DNA of 61,929 bases from Terracoccus sp. 273MFTsu3.1 (GTDB lineage: Bacteria; Actinomycetota; Actinomycetes; Actinomycetales; Dermatophilaceae), in the NCBI RefSeq assembly GCF_000383675.1, contig NZ_KB911832.1, forward strand, positions 1 through 61,929. Reading direction: 5' to 3'. The notes beneath the pieces are model-generated. The model searched no databases and was not told the DNA's origin. It saw only the letters and a program-made list of their open reading frames with translations. Made by a program: the position numbers and the translations under genes. Shown in pieces: positions 33,718 through 43,183 of the stretch (its first letter is position 1; the number at the start of each line of letters is the position of its first letter).

Positions 33718-34893
33718 ATGACCGAGCCGGGCACCCCAGGCACCCAGGGCGCCGAGGGCCCCCAGGGTCCCGAGGGCCCCCAGGGTCCAGGGCCCGTCGG
33801 GCGGGTGAGCGAGGACTACACGGAGCGGCTGCTGGGGCGTCCGCTCGAGCTGCGTCGCCGCGAGGTGAGCCGCGGCGCCGAGGTCTCCCTGCTGTCCGCA
33901 CGCAAGTTCTGGCACGCGCTGGGCTTCCCCGTCGTCGACACCGACGACGAGCTGTTCACGGAGGCCGACCAGAAGGCGCTGGCCGCCGTCGCGGGCATCG
34001 TCCGGGACGGGCTGCTCGACGAGCCGACGGCGCTCGCGATGACCCGCGCCTTCGCCCGCTCCGCCGACCGCCTCGCAGGCTGGCAGTCGCAGCTCATCGC
34101 CGAGGCCGTCGAGAACCACATGAGTGCGGTCCTCGCCGACGAGGCCGACGACGACGAGCACGAGTCCCGCTCGGTGCCGAGCCTCGAGACCGCCACCGAG
34201 ACGGCGAAGCGCCTCGCGGTGCTCACCGACCGCCTCGAGCCGCTCCTCGTCTACGCCTGGCGCCGGCACCTGTCGGCCACCGTCGCGCGCATGCTCGCCG
34301 ACGCCGACCCCGAGTCCTACGGCATGACGAAGATGCGCTCCGTGGGCTTCGCCGACCTCGTCAACTTCACGGCGCTCGTCCGGCGGATGTCCGAGCGCGA
34401 CCTCGCGCGGCTCGTGTCCCGCTTCGAGGCGCTCTCGGCCGACGTCATCACCGCGCACGGCGGCCGGCTCATCAAGACCGTCGGAGACGAGGTGCTCTTC
34501 ACGACGATGGGCGCCGCACCCGCAGCGGCCATCGCGCTCGACCTCGTCGAGACGATGACCGACGACGACGTGCTGCCCGACGTGCGGTGCGGGATGGCGC
34601 GCGGACCGATCATCTCCCGCCTCGGCGACGTCTTCGGCACGACGGTCAACCGCGCCTCGCGCCTGACCGCCGTGGCCCAGGCGGGCAGCGTCCTCGTCGA
34701 CGCGACGATGGCGCGCGAGCTCGCGAGCCTCTCCGGCTTCGAGCTGACCGGCCAGCGCCGACGCATCCTGCGCGGCGTCGGCCCCGTGACCCCGTCGCTG
34801 CTGCGCCGGGCGACGTCCGCCGGCCGCCGCTCCGTCTCGGGCGAGCCGCTCCCCGACACCACCCACCGAGCCACGTCGCGCACCGACGCGTGA
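33718..34893 (+). CDS. Class III adenylate cyclase, Rv1264-like, with collagen-like N-terminus
   Basis: 391 aa. The first 28 residues contain seven consecutive Gly-Xaa-Yaa triplets (Gly 5 to 25). Residues ~40-190 resemble the N-terminal autoinhibitory domain of the pH-sensing cyclase Rv1264 ([35 protein letters not shown]). The C-terminal cyclase domain has the metal Asp in [27 protein letters not shown] (substrate Lys, metal Asp) and [17 protein letters not shown] (transition-state Asn/Arg). It is soluble, makes cAMP, and is likely pH- or lipid-regulated. The start is 7 nt after the birA stop. Confidence 0.92.
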   Translation: MTEPGTPGTQGAEGPQGPEGPQGPGPVGRVSEDYTERLLGRPLELRRREVSRGAEVSLLSARKFWHALGFPVVDTDDELFTEADQKALAAVAGIVRDGLLDEPTALAMTRAFARSADRLAGWQSQLIAEAVENHMSAVLADEADDDEHESRSVPSLETATETAKRLAVLTDRLEPLLVYAWRRHLSATVARMLADADPESYGMTKMRSVGFADLVNFTALVRRMSERDLARLVSRFEALSADVITAHGGRLIKTVGDEVLFTTMGAAPAAAIALDLVETMTDDDVLPDVRCGMARGPIISRLGDVFGTTVNRASRLTAVAQAGSVLVDATMARELASLSGFELTGQRRRILRGVGPVTPSLLRRATSAGRRSVSGEPLPDTTHRATSRTDA

Positions 34894-34913
34894 CCCCCGA
34901 AGGAGACCTTCGT

Positions 34914-35759
34914 ATGCCGTCAACGCCGACCGCAGCCGACGCCGCCGCGAGCGCGGGGCCGGGTGAGCCCGCCCTCGTGCGCGTCCAGCGCTTCGAGGAC
35001 CCGGAGCTCGCGCACGTCGCCGAGATCGTCCTCGACCGGCCCGAGGCGATGAACGCCGTGTCGACGGCGATGGCCCGCGCCATCGCGGCGGCCACGGCCC
35101 GCGTCGCGGCGGACGAGTCGGTGCGTTGCGTCGTGCTGACCTCGAGCCACGCGAAGGCGTTCTGCGTCGGCGCCGACCTCAAGGAGCGCAACGGCTTCTC
35201 CGACGCAGACCTCATGGAGCAGCGCCCCGTCGCCCGGGCGGCCTACACCGGCGTCCTCGACCTGCCGGTGCCGGCCATCGCCGCCGTCGACGGCTTCGCG
35301 CTCGGGGGCGGCTTCGAGCTGGCCCTGTCGTGCGACCTCGTCGTGGCGGGGGAGGGCGCCGTCGTCGGCCTGCCGGAGGTGAGCGTCGGGGTCATCCCGG
35401 GGGGTGGAGGCACGCAGCTGCTCGTGCGCCGGGTCGGGTGGTCGCGGGCGGCCAGGGCCATCTTCACGGGAGCGCGGCTCCCGGCCCGCGAGGCCCTCGA
35501 GCTCGGCGCCGTCGACGAGGTCGTCGCGGCCGGCACGGCACGTGACCGGGCGTTGGAGCTGGCCCGGACGATCGCGGCGAACTCGCCCGTCGGGCTGCGG
35601 AACGCCAAGCGGGCCATGCGCCTCGGCTCCGACGTTGGTCTCGAGGCGGGCCTGGAGATCGAGGACGGCTGCTGGCGCGCGACGGCCTTCTCGGGCGACC
35701 GCCGCGAGGGTGTGGCCGCCTTCGCGGAGAAGCGGCGCCCCGTCTGGCCCGGTCGCTGA
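34914..35759 (+). CDS. Enoyl-CoA hydratase/isomerase family protein
   Basis: 281-aa crotonase-fold enzyme. It shows VLDRPEAMNAVSTAM, SHAKAFCVGADLKE (oxyanion hole 1), AAVDGFALGGGFELALSCDL (oxyanion hole 2 and first Glu) and LPEVSVGVIPGGGGTQLL (second catalytic Glu), so both hydratase glutamates appear present. It probably hydrates enoyl-CoA in beta-oxidation or branched-chain acid breakdown. AAGGAGA at 34900-34906 sets ATG 34914. That start codon itself lies in the GTATGCC heptamer found throughout the window. Confidence 0.94.
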   Translation: MPSTPTAADAAASAGPGEPALVRVQRFEDPELAHVAEIVLDRPEAMNAVSTAMARAIAAATARVAADESVRCVVLTSSHAKAFCVGADLKERNGFSDADLMEQRPVARAAYTGVLDLPVPAIAAVDGFALGGGFELALSCDLVVAGEGAVVGLPEVSVGVIPGGGGTQLLVRRVGWSRAARAIFTGARLPAREALELGAVDEVVAAGTARDRALELARTIAANSPVGLRNAKRAMRLGSDVGLEAGLEIEDGCWRATAFSGDRREGVAAFAEKRRPVWPGR

Positions 35760-35867
35760 AGCCCCATCTGCCGTGTCGCCGGGGCGTCAGGGTGCAAATC
35801 GGGCCGTTGTCGATAGGCTCACGACGGTCGGTGCACCCCCGGGCCGGCAGATCCTGAGGACGGTGAC

Positions 35868-36545
<678 letters not shown>

Positions 36546-36547
36546 CC

Positions 36548-37576
36548 GTGCGCCGGGTGCTCGACCGGATGGCGCTCGTCGTGGCCGTCGTGTGCGCCGG
36601 GCTCTTCGTGCTGCTCTCGACGGGGGTCGTCGCCTGGGCCGTGACGCAGCAACCCGGCACCGTCACCGCGTGGATCTCCTCCGACCCGTCGGTCGGGATC
36701 GCGCGGTTCGGTGCCATCATGCTCGGGATCGGCGCGCTGAGCGGTGGCGCGGCCTACCTCGCGACGGTCGGCACCCGAGCCCACGTCGAGCGGTCCTCGC
36801 AGGAGCTCGTCCACCTCGCCACGCGCTTCGCGGCAGGGGAGGCGCGCCTGACGCCGGTGCACTCCGACATCGACGAGATCGACCACGTGTCGGGCGTCAT
36901 GACCCGTCGGGCCCACGACATGACGAAGTCGCTCGCGGCCGAGCGTGACTTCGCCGCGGACGCCTCGCACCAGCTGCGCACCCCGCTCACGGCCCTGCTC
37001 ATGCGCCTCGAGGAGATCTCCGAGACCGACGACGCCGAGGTCGTCAAGGAGGAGGCGACGATCGCGATCGCCCAGGTCGAGCGGCTGACCCGCGTCGTCG
37101 ACGACCTGCTCGGCCGCACGCGTGGCTCCGGTGGCCCGTCGCCGGCCGTGTCGCTCGACTCCGTCATCGCCGCCCTCCAGCGCGAGTGGCAGCCCGCCTT
37201 CGAGCAGGCCCGCCGCTCCGTGCGGGTCCGTGGCGAGCGCGGCCTCTTCGTGCGGTCGACGCCGGTCGCGCTCTCGCAGGTGCTCTCGACGCTGCTCGAG
37301 AACTCCCTCGTGCACGGACGGGGCACCGTCGACGTGCACGCGCGTCGCTCGGGCCCGTCGGTCATCGTCGAGGTCAGCGACCAGGGCGACGGCGTGCCCG
37401 CCGCCATGGCCCCGCACATCTTCGAGCGCTCGGTCAGCAGCGGAGCCGGCGGCAGCACCGGGCTGGGGCTGGCGCTCGCCCGCGACCTCGCGGAGTCCAA
37501 CGGCGGTCGCCTCGACCTCGTCCAGGCCCAGCCGGCGCGCTTCGCCCTCTTCCTCTCCGAGGCCGAGACCGACTGA
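36548..37576 (+). CDS. Sensor histidine kinase
   Basis: 342 aa. TM1 (about 9-32) and TM2 (about 52-72) flank a very short ~20-residue external loop, so it may sense within the membrane or through partners. A HAMP-like linker follows, then the dimerisation domain with His141 in DASHQLRTPLTALLMRLEE and the ATPase domain with N box LLENSLVHG, G1 DQGDGVP and G2 GSTGLGLALARDLAESNGG. GTG 36548 begins 2 nt after the response regulator stop. Cognate pair by position. Confidence 0.94.
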   Translation: MRRVLDRMALVVAVVCAGLFVLLSTGVVAWAVTQQPGTVTAWISSDPSVGIARFGAIMLGIGALSGGAAYLATVGTRAHVERSSQELVHLATRFAAGEARLTPVHSDIDEIDHVSGVMTRRAHDMTKSLAAERDFAADASHQLRTPLTALLMRLEEISETDDAEVVKEEATIAIAQVERLTRVVDDLLGRTRGSGGPSPAVSLDSVIAALQREWQPAFEQARRSVRVRGERGLFVRSTPVALSQVLSTLLENSLVHGRGTVDVHARRSGPSVIVEVSDQGDGVPAAMAPHIFERSVSSGAGGSTGLGLALARDLAESNGGRLDLVQAQPARFALFLSEAETD

Positions 37577-37605
37577 ACGCCGACGGGACCCACTGCCTGC
37601 CGGGG

Positions 37606-37611
37606 TAGGGT
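37606..37611 (+). promoter_or_regulatory. -10 hexamer of GtrA-family gene (leaderless)
   Basis: TAGGGT, 6-nt spacer, GTG 37618. Confidence 0.55.
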
Positions 37612-37617
37612 GCCCCG

Positions 37618-38271
37618 GTGAGGCGCCTGCATGAGTTCCTGTTCGTGCGCCACCGGCACAACTGGCTGCTGCTGCTCCGGTTCGCGGCCGTTGGCGTCTC
37701 GGGTGTGCTCCTCAACCTCCTCACCCTCGTCGTCGTCAAGAAGCTCGGGCCCGGCTTCAACGAGCCGATCGTCGGCGTCCCCGGCACGGAGTTCAACGTC
37801 CGCTGGTACCACGTCTACTCGACCATCGCCTTCCTCGTCGCGAACCTCTGGAACTTCCAGCTCAACCGCACGTGGACCTTCCGCACGAGCAAGCACGCCC
37901 GCTGGTGGCACGAGTACTGGCCCTTCCTCGCCGTGGGCCTGCTCGGTCAGGTCATCGGCCTCGTGCTGCTGACGCTCCTCATGCACCTCGACTCGCCGAT
38001 CCACCTCTCGCCCACGGTCCTCGACGACTCCACCGGCTTCCGCACCCGGCTCTACTGGGCGCAGCTCATCGTCATCGCCGTCGTCACCCCCATCTCGTTC
38101 GTGCTCAACAAGCTGTGGACCTTCGCGGCCGTGCGCACCCACCACCCCGACCTCGCCGACCCCAGCCACGTCGAGGCGGTGCTCTCCGACGAGGGGGACG
38201 AGGCCGCCGCGGCGAGCGACGCGCACCGGCGCGCCGGAGCGGTGCCGGGGCGCCACGACCCGCTCCGCTGA
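37618..38271 (+). CDS. GtrA-family membrane protein
   Basis: 217 aa with four hydrophobic segments. The GtrA signature is visible: LLRFAAVGVSGVLLNLLTLVVV at TM1, then IAFLVANLWNFQLNRTWTF, and the matching FVLNKLWTFAAV at the end of TM4. GtrA proteins are implicated in flipping polyprenyl-phosphate-linked sugars for cell-surface polysaccharide modification. The acidic C-terminal tail of ~45 residues is unusual. In M. tuberculosis a GtrA protein (Rv3277c) likewise adjoins purK. Confidence 0.92.
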   Translation: MRRLHEFLFVRHRHNWLLLLRFAAVGVSGVLLNLLTLVVVKKLGPGFNEPIVGVPGTEFNVRWYHVYSTIAFLVANLWNFQLNRTWTFRTSKHARWWHEYWPFLAVGLLGQVIGLVLLTLLMHLDSPIHLSPTVLDDSTGFRTRLYWAQLIVIAVVTPISFVLNKLWTFAAVRTHHPDLADPSHVEAVLSDEGDEAAAASDAHRRAGAVPGRHDPLR

Positions 38272-38278
38272 CGGCGAC

Positions 38279-38284
38279 TACGCT
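38279..38284 (+). promoter_or_regulatory. -10 hexamer of purK-purE operon (leaderless)
   Basis: TACGCT, 8-nt spacer, GTG 38293. Confidence 0.5.
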
Positions 38285-38292
38285 TGGGCGTC

Positions 38293-39489
38293 GTGACCCA
38301 GCCGAAGCGCGCCCCCGGAGGATTCCCCGTCGTCGGCGTCGTCGGCGGCGGACAGCTCGCCCGCATGATGCAGGGCCCCGCCGTCGAGCTGGGCGTCCAG
38401 CTGTCGGTGCTCGCCGAGAGCGACACCGCGGCAGCGGCCCTCGTCGTGCCGAGCTCACCGGTCGGTGAGCACACCGACCTCGAGACGGTCCGCGCCTTCG
38501 CGCAGCACTGCGACGTCGTCACCTTCGACCACGAGCACGTGCCGCCGGCCGTCCTCGAGGCGCTCGAGGCGGACGGGGTGGCCATCCACCCCACCCGCGC
38601 CGCCCTCAACTTCGCCCAGGACAAGCTCGCCATGCGCGAGCGCCTCACGGCGCTCGGGATCGCGTGCCCCCGGTGGGCGCGTGCCACCTCCGCCGAGGAG
38701 GTCACGGCCTTCGGTGACGACGTCGGCTGGCCGATCGTCGCCAAGACCCCGCGGGGCGGCTACGACGGCAAGGGCGTGGCGGTCGCCTCCTCGGCCGCCG
38801 ACCTCGGGGACTGGATCGCCCGGATCGGCGAGCCGGGCCCGCTCGAGCACGGCCTGCTCCTCGAGGAGAAGGTCGACTTCGTGCGGGAGCTGGCCGTCCT
38901 CATCGCCCGCAGCCCGTCCGGCCAGGCCGCGGCGTGGCCCGTCGTCGAGACGGTCCAGACCGACGGCATCTGCACCGAGGTGCTCGCTCCCGCCCCGGAG
39001 CTGGACGCGGACCTCGCCTCGGTGGCCACCGAGGCCGCACTGCGGATCGCCGGGGAGCTCGGCGTCACCGGCGTGCTCGCCGTCGAGATGTTCGAGGTGC
39101 GCCCCGGCACGGGCGGCGCGTCGGCCTACGTCGTCAACGAGCTGGCGATGCGTCCGCACAACAGCGGGCACTGGTCGATGGACGGAGCCGTCACCGGACA
39201 GTTCGAGCAGCACCTGCGTGCCGTGCTCGACCTGCCGCTCGGCGACCCGCGCCCCCGGGCGCCGTGGACCGTCATGGCCAACGTCCTCGGCGGCGACTAC
39301 GAGCACCTCTACCCCGCGTACCGCCACATCATGGCCCGCGACCCCGGGGCCAAGGTGCACGTCTACGGCAAGGGTGTGCGGCCCGGCCGCAAGATCGGGC
39401 ACGTCAACGTCAGTGGCGCCGACCTGGGCGACGCGCGCGAGCGCGCCGGTCACGCGGCCGACTACCTCCGAGGGGTGATCACCGAATGA
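38293..39489 (+). CDS. purK: N5-carboxyaminoimidazole ribonucleotide synthetase
   Basis: 398-aa ATP-grasp enzyme of purine synthesis, converting AIR, ATP and bicarbonate to N5-CAIR. Signatures are [15 protein letters not shown] at the N-terminus, [64 protein letters not shown] and [14 protein letters not shown]. The ATGA overlap with purE indicates coupling. GTG 38293 is placed by a -10 hexamer. Confidence 0.97.
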   Translation: MTQPKRAPGGFPVVGVVGGGQLARMMQGPAVELGVQLSVLAESDTAAAALVVPSSPVGEHTDLETVRAFAQHCDVVTFDHEHVPPAVLEALEADGVAIHPTRAALNFAQDKLAMRERLTALGIACPRWARATSAEEVTAFGDDVGWPIVAKTPRGGYDGKGVAVASSAADLGDWIARIGEPGPLEHGLLLEEKVDFVRELAVLIARSPSGQAAAWPVVETVQTDGICTEVLAPAPELDADLASVATEAALRIAGELGVTGVLAVEMFEVRPGTGGASAYVVNELAMRPHNSGHWSMDGAVTGQFEQHLRAVLDLPLGDPRPRAPWTVMANVLGGDYEHLYPAYRHIMARDPGAKVHVYGKGVRPGRKIGHVNVSGADLGDARERAGHAADYLRGVITE

Positions 39490-40019
39490 CCGAGAGCACC
39501 GCGCCCGTCGTCGGCATCGTCATGGGCAGCGACAGCGACTGGCCCGTCATGCGCGAGGCAGCCCGTGCGCTCGAGGAGTTCGGGATCCCCTACGAGGCCG
39601 ACGTCGTGTCGGCCCACCGGATGCCCGACGAGATGATCGCCTACGGCCAGAACGCCGCCCGGCGCGGCCTGCGCGTCGTCGTCGCCGGCGCCGGGGGCGC
39701 CGCGCACCTGCCCGGGATGCTCGCGTCGGTGACGCCGCTCCCGGTCGTCGGGGTGCCCGTGCCGCTGAAGTACCTCGACGGCATGGACTCGCTGCTCTCG
39801 ATCGTCCAGATGCCGGCCGGCGTGCCGGTCGCGACCGTGTCGATCGGTGGCGCGCGCAACGCCGGGCTGCTCGCGGCCCGGATCGTCGGCACCGGGTCCG
39901 ACACGCTCGCCACCGACGTCCGCGAGCGCATGGTCGCCTTCCAGGACGACCTGCGTGACCAGGCGCACGCCAAGGGGGCGTCGCTGCGCGAGCAGGTCGC
40001 CCGGGGCCTCACCGACTGA
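39486..40019 (+). CDS. purE: N5-carboxyaminoimidazole ribonucleotide mutase
   Basis: 177-aa class I PurE. It moves the carboxylate from N5 to C4 of the imidazole. Motifs are [17 protein letters not shown] (phosphate-binding), [15 protein letters not shown] (catalytic His region), [19 protein letters not shown] and [13 protein letters not shown]. It starts inside the purK stop and length matches the class. Confidence 0.97.
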   Translation: MTESTAPVVGIVMGSDSDWPVMREAARALEEFGIPYEADVVSAHRMPDEMIAYGQNAARRGLRVVVAGAGGAAHLPGMLASVTPLPVVGVPVPLKYLDGMDSLLSIVQMPAGVPVATVSIGGARNAGLLAARIVGTGSDTLATDVRERMVAFQDDLRDQAHAKGASLREQVARGLTD

Positions 40020-40054
40020 GCCGGCGCCGCTCCCGCTGGGGACCGAGGACCAGG

Positions 40055-40074
40055 CCGACGGCACACGCCATCGG
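40055..40074. terminator. Bidirectional terminator hairpin
   Basis: CCGACGGC-ACAC-GCCATCGG, an 8-bp stem with one G-T pair and a 4-nt loop, exactly between the convergent purE and hydrolase genes. It resembles the hairpin at 12793. Confidence 0.7.
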
Positions 40075-40752
40075 TCAGCCCGGCAGGGCGAGGAAGCCGC
40101 GCACGGCCGCCGTGAACACGACGGGCTGGCGGGCGTGGACGAGGTGACCGGCGTCGATGCGCACGAGGCGGCCGTCGGCGACGGTCTCGGCCATCTCGGC
40201 GACGTGCTCGGCCGGCATCGGGCTGCCCGGGCCGCCCCAGACGACGAGCGTCGGGGCGGAGACGGCCGCGACGACCTGCGACCACCCCGGGTCCGGGTCG
40301 TCGATCTGCGCGCGCACCTGGAGCACCGCCTCCCAGTCGAAGGCGAGCTCGCCGTCGGGGCGCTCCGGCGGGCGGGGGTCGCGCGGGTGGGGGACCGGCA
40401 CGTCCTCGAGGACGAGGCGCCGGACGAGGTCGGGGCGACGGCTCGCGACGAGGCAGGCGACGAGGCCGCCCAGCGAGTGGGCGACGACGTCGACCGGACG
40501 GCCCTGCTCGGCCGCCAGGGAGTCGGCCACCACGACGAGGTCCTCGGCCAGCTCGCCGAGCCCGTAGCTGCCGGGCCGGGGGCTCTCGCCGTGCCCGCGC
40601 AGGTCGACGGCGACGACGAGCCGGTCGACGGCGAGACCGGCCGCCACCTCGGCCCAGTCCGCCGACGTGTCCCCCGTGGCGTGCACGAGCAGGACGCACG
40701 GCAGCCCGCTCGGGACGCCCCAGCGCTGCTCGTGGAGGACGACCGCCGTCAT
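40075..40752 (-). CDS. Alpha/beta hydrolase
   Basis: 225-aa alpha/beta hydrolase fold. It has the oxyanion segment LLVHATGDTSADW, DLRGHGESPRPG, the nucleophile elbow VVAHSLGGLVACL (Ser in Gly-His-Ser-like context AHSLGG), the acid in APTLVVWGGPGSPM and the catalytic His in IDAGHLVHARQP. Substrate unknown; esterase or lactonase is possible. ATG 40752 lies 7 nt after the stop of the CoA-binding protein gene, so they form a small operon. Confidence 0.9.
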   Translation of the reverse strand: MTAVVLHEQRWGVPSGLPCVLLVHATGDTSADWAEVAAGLAVDRLVVAVDLRGHGESPRPGSYGLGELAEDLVVVADSLAAEQGRPVDVVAHSLGGLVACLVASRRPDLVRRLVLEDVPVPHPRDPRPPERPDGELAFDWEAVLQVRAQIDDPDPGWSQVVAAVSAPTLVVWGGPGSPMPAEHVAEMAETVADGRLVRIDAGHLVHARQPVVFTAAVRGFLALPG

Positions 40753-40759
40753 CGGGGCG

Positions 40760-41224
40760 TCAGTCGGTGACGGCCGACGCGCCGTCTCCCGGCTGGATGC
40801 GGGGGTACTCGATCTTGGGACAGGTGTCCATGACGACCGCGAGTCCGGCCGCCTCCGCGCGAGCGGCGGCCTCCTCGTCGATGACCCCGAGCTGCAGCCA
40901 CAGTGCCTCGATGCCGAGCCGCTCGCGCTCGGCGATCGCCTCGTCGACGACCTGGCCCACGTGGTCGCTGTTGACGAAGAAGTCGACGACCTTGACGACG
41001 GTGCCGTCGGGGATGTCGGCCAGCGTCGCGTGGCCCGCCGCGCCGTGCACCGTCGCGGCGCTCGGGTGCACCGGCACGAGGCGGATGCCGAGCTCGCGCT
41101 GGAGCCACAGGGACACGCGGTAGGCCGTGCGGTCGGGGTTGTCACCGAGACCGACGACGGCCCACGTGGCCGGGGTGTGGAGCAGGTCCCGGATGACGTC
41201 GGGGTCGTTGTGGTGCGGACTCAT
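40760..41224 (-). CDS. CoA-binding domain protein (YccU-like)
   Basis: 154-aa single Rossmann-type domain with TWAVVGLGDNPDRTAYRVSL at the N-terminus, LVPVHPSAATVHG, VVDFFVNSDHVGQVVDEAI, ALWLQLGVIDEEAAARA and the C-terminal VVMDTCPKIEYPRI. This matches small stand-alone CoA-binding proteins related to the succinyl-CoA synthetase alpha N-terminus. Biological role is unknown. It is the first gene of the operon with the hydrolase. Confidence 0.92.
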   Translation of the reverse strand: MSPHHNDPDVIRDLLHTPATWAVVGLGDNPDRTAYRVSLWLQRELGIRLVPVHPSAATVHGAAGHATLADIPDGTVVKVVDFFVNSDHVGQVVDEAIAERERLGIEALWLQLGVIDEEAAARAEAAGLAVVMDTCPKIEYPRIQPGDGASAVTD

Positions 41225-41286
41225 CCCGTCATCTTCACACGTCGGCGTGCCCGGATCGCGCCCCGACGGCGACCAGCCGACCGTGG

Positions 41287-41292
41287 TTGGAT
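41287..41292 (+). promoter_or_regulatory. -10 hexamer of LLM oxidoreductase gene (leaderless)
   Basis: TTGGAT, 6-nt spacer, ATG 41299, the same element as before lpdA. Confidence 0.5.
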
Positions 41293-41298
41293 GGCTGG

Positions 41299-42318
41299 AT
41301 GCGATTCGGAATGTTCGTTCCCCAGGGCTGGCGTATGGACCTCGTCGGCATCGAGCCGGCCCAGCAGTGGGAAGCCATGGTCAACCTCGCCAAGCACGCC
41401 GACGACGGAGACGTCTTCGAGTCCATCTGGGTCTACGACCACTTCCACACCGTGCCGCAGCCCTCGGGCGAGGCCACGCACGAGGCGTGGACGCTCATGG
41501 CGGCCTTCGGCGCCGCCACGAGCCGGGTGCGGCTCGGCCAGATGTGCACGTGCATGGCCTACCGCAACCCCGCCTACCTCGCCAAGGTCGCCGCGACCGT
41601 CGACGTCATCTCCGGCGGCCGCACCGAGATGGGTATCGGCGCGGGTTGGTACGAGCACGAGTGGCGCGCCTACGGCTACGGCTTCCCCAAGGCCGGCGAC
41701 CGCCTCGGCGCGCTGCGCGAAGGCGTCCAGGTCTTCCGCGACATGTGGACGACGGGGTCGGCGACGCTCGACGGGAAGTACTACCAGGTCGACGGCGCCC
41801 TCTGCGCGCCCCGTCCCCTGCAGGGCACGAGCCACCCGGGCAGCGCGCTCAACGGCATCCCCATGTGGATCGCCGGCGGTGGCGAGAAGGTGACGTTGAA
41901 GATCGCCGCGGAGTACGCCGACTACACGAACTTCGACGGCAGTCCCGAGGGCTTCGACCACAAGAGCGCGATCCTCAAGGGCCACTGCGACGACCGCGGC
42001 CGCGACTTCGGCGAGATCGTGCGCTCGGCCAACTACAACGTCGTCATCGGCGAGACCGACGCCGACGTCGAGGACCGCCTGCAGTTCTACGGCGAGCTGC
42101 TGCGCAAGGGCGGCGTCGCCGACGACAAGGCAGCGGGTGCGGTCGAGGACCTCCGCAAGCAGCCCGCGGTGGGCACGCCCGACAAGATCGTCACGATGCT
42201 CAAGGACATGGAGGCCCGCGGGATGACGTATGCCATCACGTACTTCGCGGAGGCCGCCTACGACCGCTCGGGCATCGAGCTCTTCGAGCAGACGGTCGCC
42301 CCCGAGCTCAAGGGCTGA
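41299..42318 (+). CDS. LLM-class (luciferase-like) F420-dependent oxidoreductase
   Basis: 339-aa TIM-barrel flavin/F420 oxidoreductase. It shows SIWVYDHFHTVPQPSGEATHE (active-site region), LMAAFGAATSRVRLGQMCTC, AATVDVISGGRTEMGIGAGW and YEHEWRAYGYGFP, the typical order for the F420-dependent subgroup of actinobacteria. The substrate cannot be assigned. It is monocistronic, ended by a strong hairpin. Confidence 0.93.
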   Translation: MRFGMFVPQGWRMDLVGIEPAQQWEAMVNLAKHADDGDVFESIWVYDHFHTVPQPSGEATHEAWTLMAAFGAATSRVRLGQMCTCMAYRNPAYLAKVAATVDVISGGRTEMGIGAGWYEHEWRAYGYGFPKAGDRLGALREGVQVFRDMWTTGSATLDGKYYQVDGALCAPRPLQGTSHPGSALNGIPMWIAGGGEKVTLKIAAEYADYTNFDGSPEGFDHKSAILKGHCDDRGRDFGEIVRSANYNVVIGETDADVEDRLQFYGELLRKGGVADDKAAGAVEDLRKQPAVGTPDKIVTMLKDMEARGMTYAITYFAEAAYDRSGIELFEQTVAPELKG

Positions 42319-42335
42319 CCCGAGACCGCAGCGAC

Positions 42336-42377
42336 TCGATGGATGAGCGCGTCGCCCGAGACGCGCTCATCCATCGA
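42336..42377. terminator. Strong bidirectional terminator
   Basis: Perfect 18-bp stem TCGATGGATGAGCGCGTC / GACGCGCTCATCCATCGA with a 6-nt loop between the convergent LLM oxidoreductase and SDR genes. It marks the boundary between backbone and the nonulosonate block. Confidence 0.9.
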
Positions 42378-42394
42378 CTGCGGGGTCGTCCGGG

Positions 42395-43183
42395 CTACCA
42401 GGCGGTCCAGCCGCCGTCGACGGCGACGACCTGGCCGGTGACGTAGGCGGACGCGTCCGAGGCCAGCCACGTGACGACGCCGCGGAAGTCGTCCTCGGTG
42501 CCCATCCGGCCCAGCGGGGTGAGCCGCTCGTAGCGCTCGACGAATGCCTCGTCCTGACCACGCGCGATGCCGCCCGGCGCGAAGGCGTTGACCCGCACGT
42601 CGGGTGCGAGCACCGTCGAGAGGTAGCGCGTCAGCTGGGCGATGCCTCCCTTGCTCGCGGCGTAGGCCGCGGGGTTGCCCATCCGGGTGCCCTCGTAGAG
42701 ACCCATGTTGGGGCCGACGAGACCGTAGATGCTCGACACGTTGACGACGCTGCCGTGCCCACCAGCCCGCAGCAGCGGCGCGAGCTGCCGGGTCAGCGAG
42801 AAGGGCGCCGTGAGGTTGAGGGCCAGCGCCATCGCGAAGGCGTCGTCGGTCTGCTCCTCGAAGGGGACGGCATACCCGGGGACGCCGGAGGTGCCGGTGA
42901 ACGCGGCGTTGTTGACGAGGACGTGGCAGTCGCCGAGGTCACGGACCACGTCGACGACCCGCGAGATCCCTTGCGGGTCGAGCAGGTCGGCGCCGACCGG
43001 GACGTGGTGGCTGCCGGGGAGGGTGTCGACGGCGGCCGCGCAGCTCTCCCCGTCGAGGTCGACGACGACGATGCGGGCGCCCGCCGTCGCGAGGGCGTCG
43101 GCGAGCACGCGGCCGAGCGGTCCGGCGCCGCCGGTCACGACGGCCGTGCGTCCGGTGAGCGACGTCGTGGGTGTGGTCGTCAT
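42395..43183 (-). CDS. Short-chain dehydrogenase/reductase of the nonulosonate cluster (PtmA-like)
   Basis: 262-aa classical SDR. It has the cofactor motif VVTGGAGPLGRVLADAL, NNAAFTG, the catalytic Ser in VVNVSSIYGLVGP, the Tyr/Lys pair in PAAYAASKGGIAQLTRYLS, and the C-terminal DGG end. GGAGG 7 nt upstream supports ATG 43183, which overlaps the CMP-sugar synthetase stop by 4 bp. In Campylobacter flagellin-glycosylation loci an SDR (ptmA) adjoins the CMP-nonulosonate synthetase (ptmB). Here it may modify the sugar (inference). Confidence 0.93.
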   Translation of the reverse strand: MTTTPTTSLTGRTAVVTGGAGPLGRVLADALATAGARIVVVDLDGESCAAAVDTLPGSHHVPVGADLLDPQGISRVVDVVRDLGDCHVLVNNAAFTGTSGVPGYAVPFEEQTDDAFAMALALNLTAPFSLTRQLAPLLRAGGHGSVVNVSSIYGLVGPNMGLYEGTRMGNPAAYAASKGGIAQLTRYLSTVLAPDVRVNAFAPGGIARGQDEAFVERYERLTPLGRMGTEDDFRGVVTWLASDASAYVTGQVVAVDGGWTAW

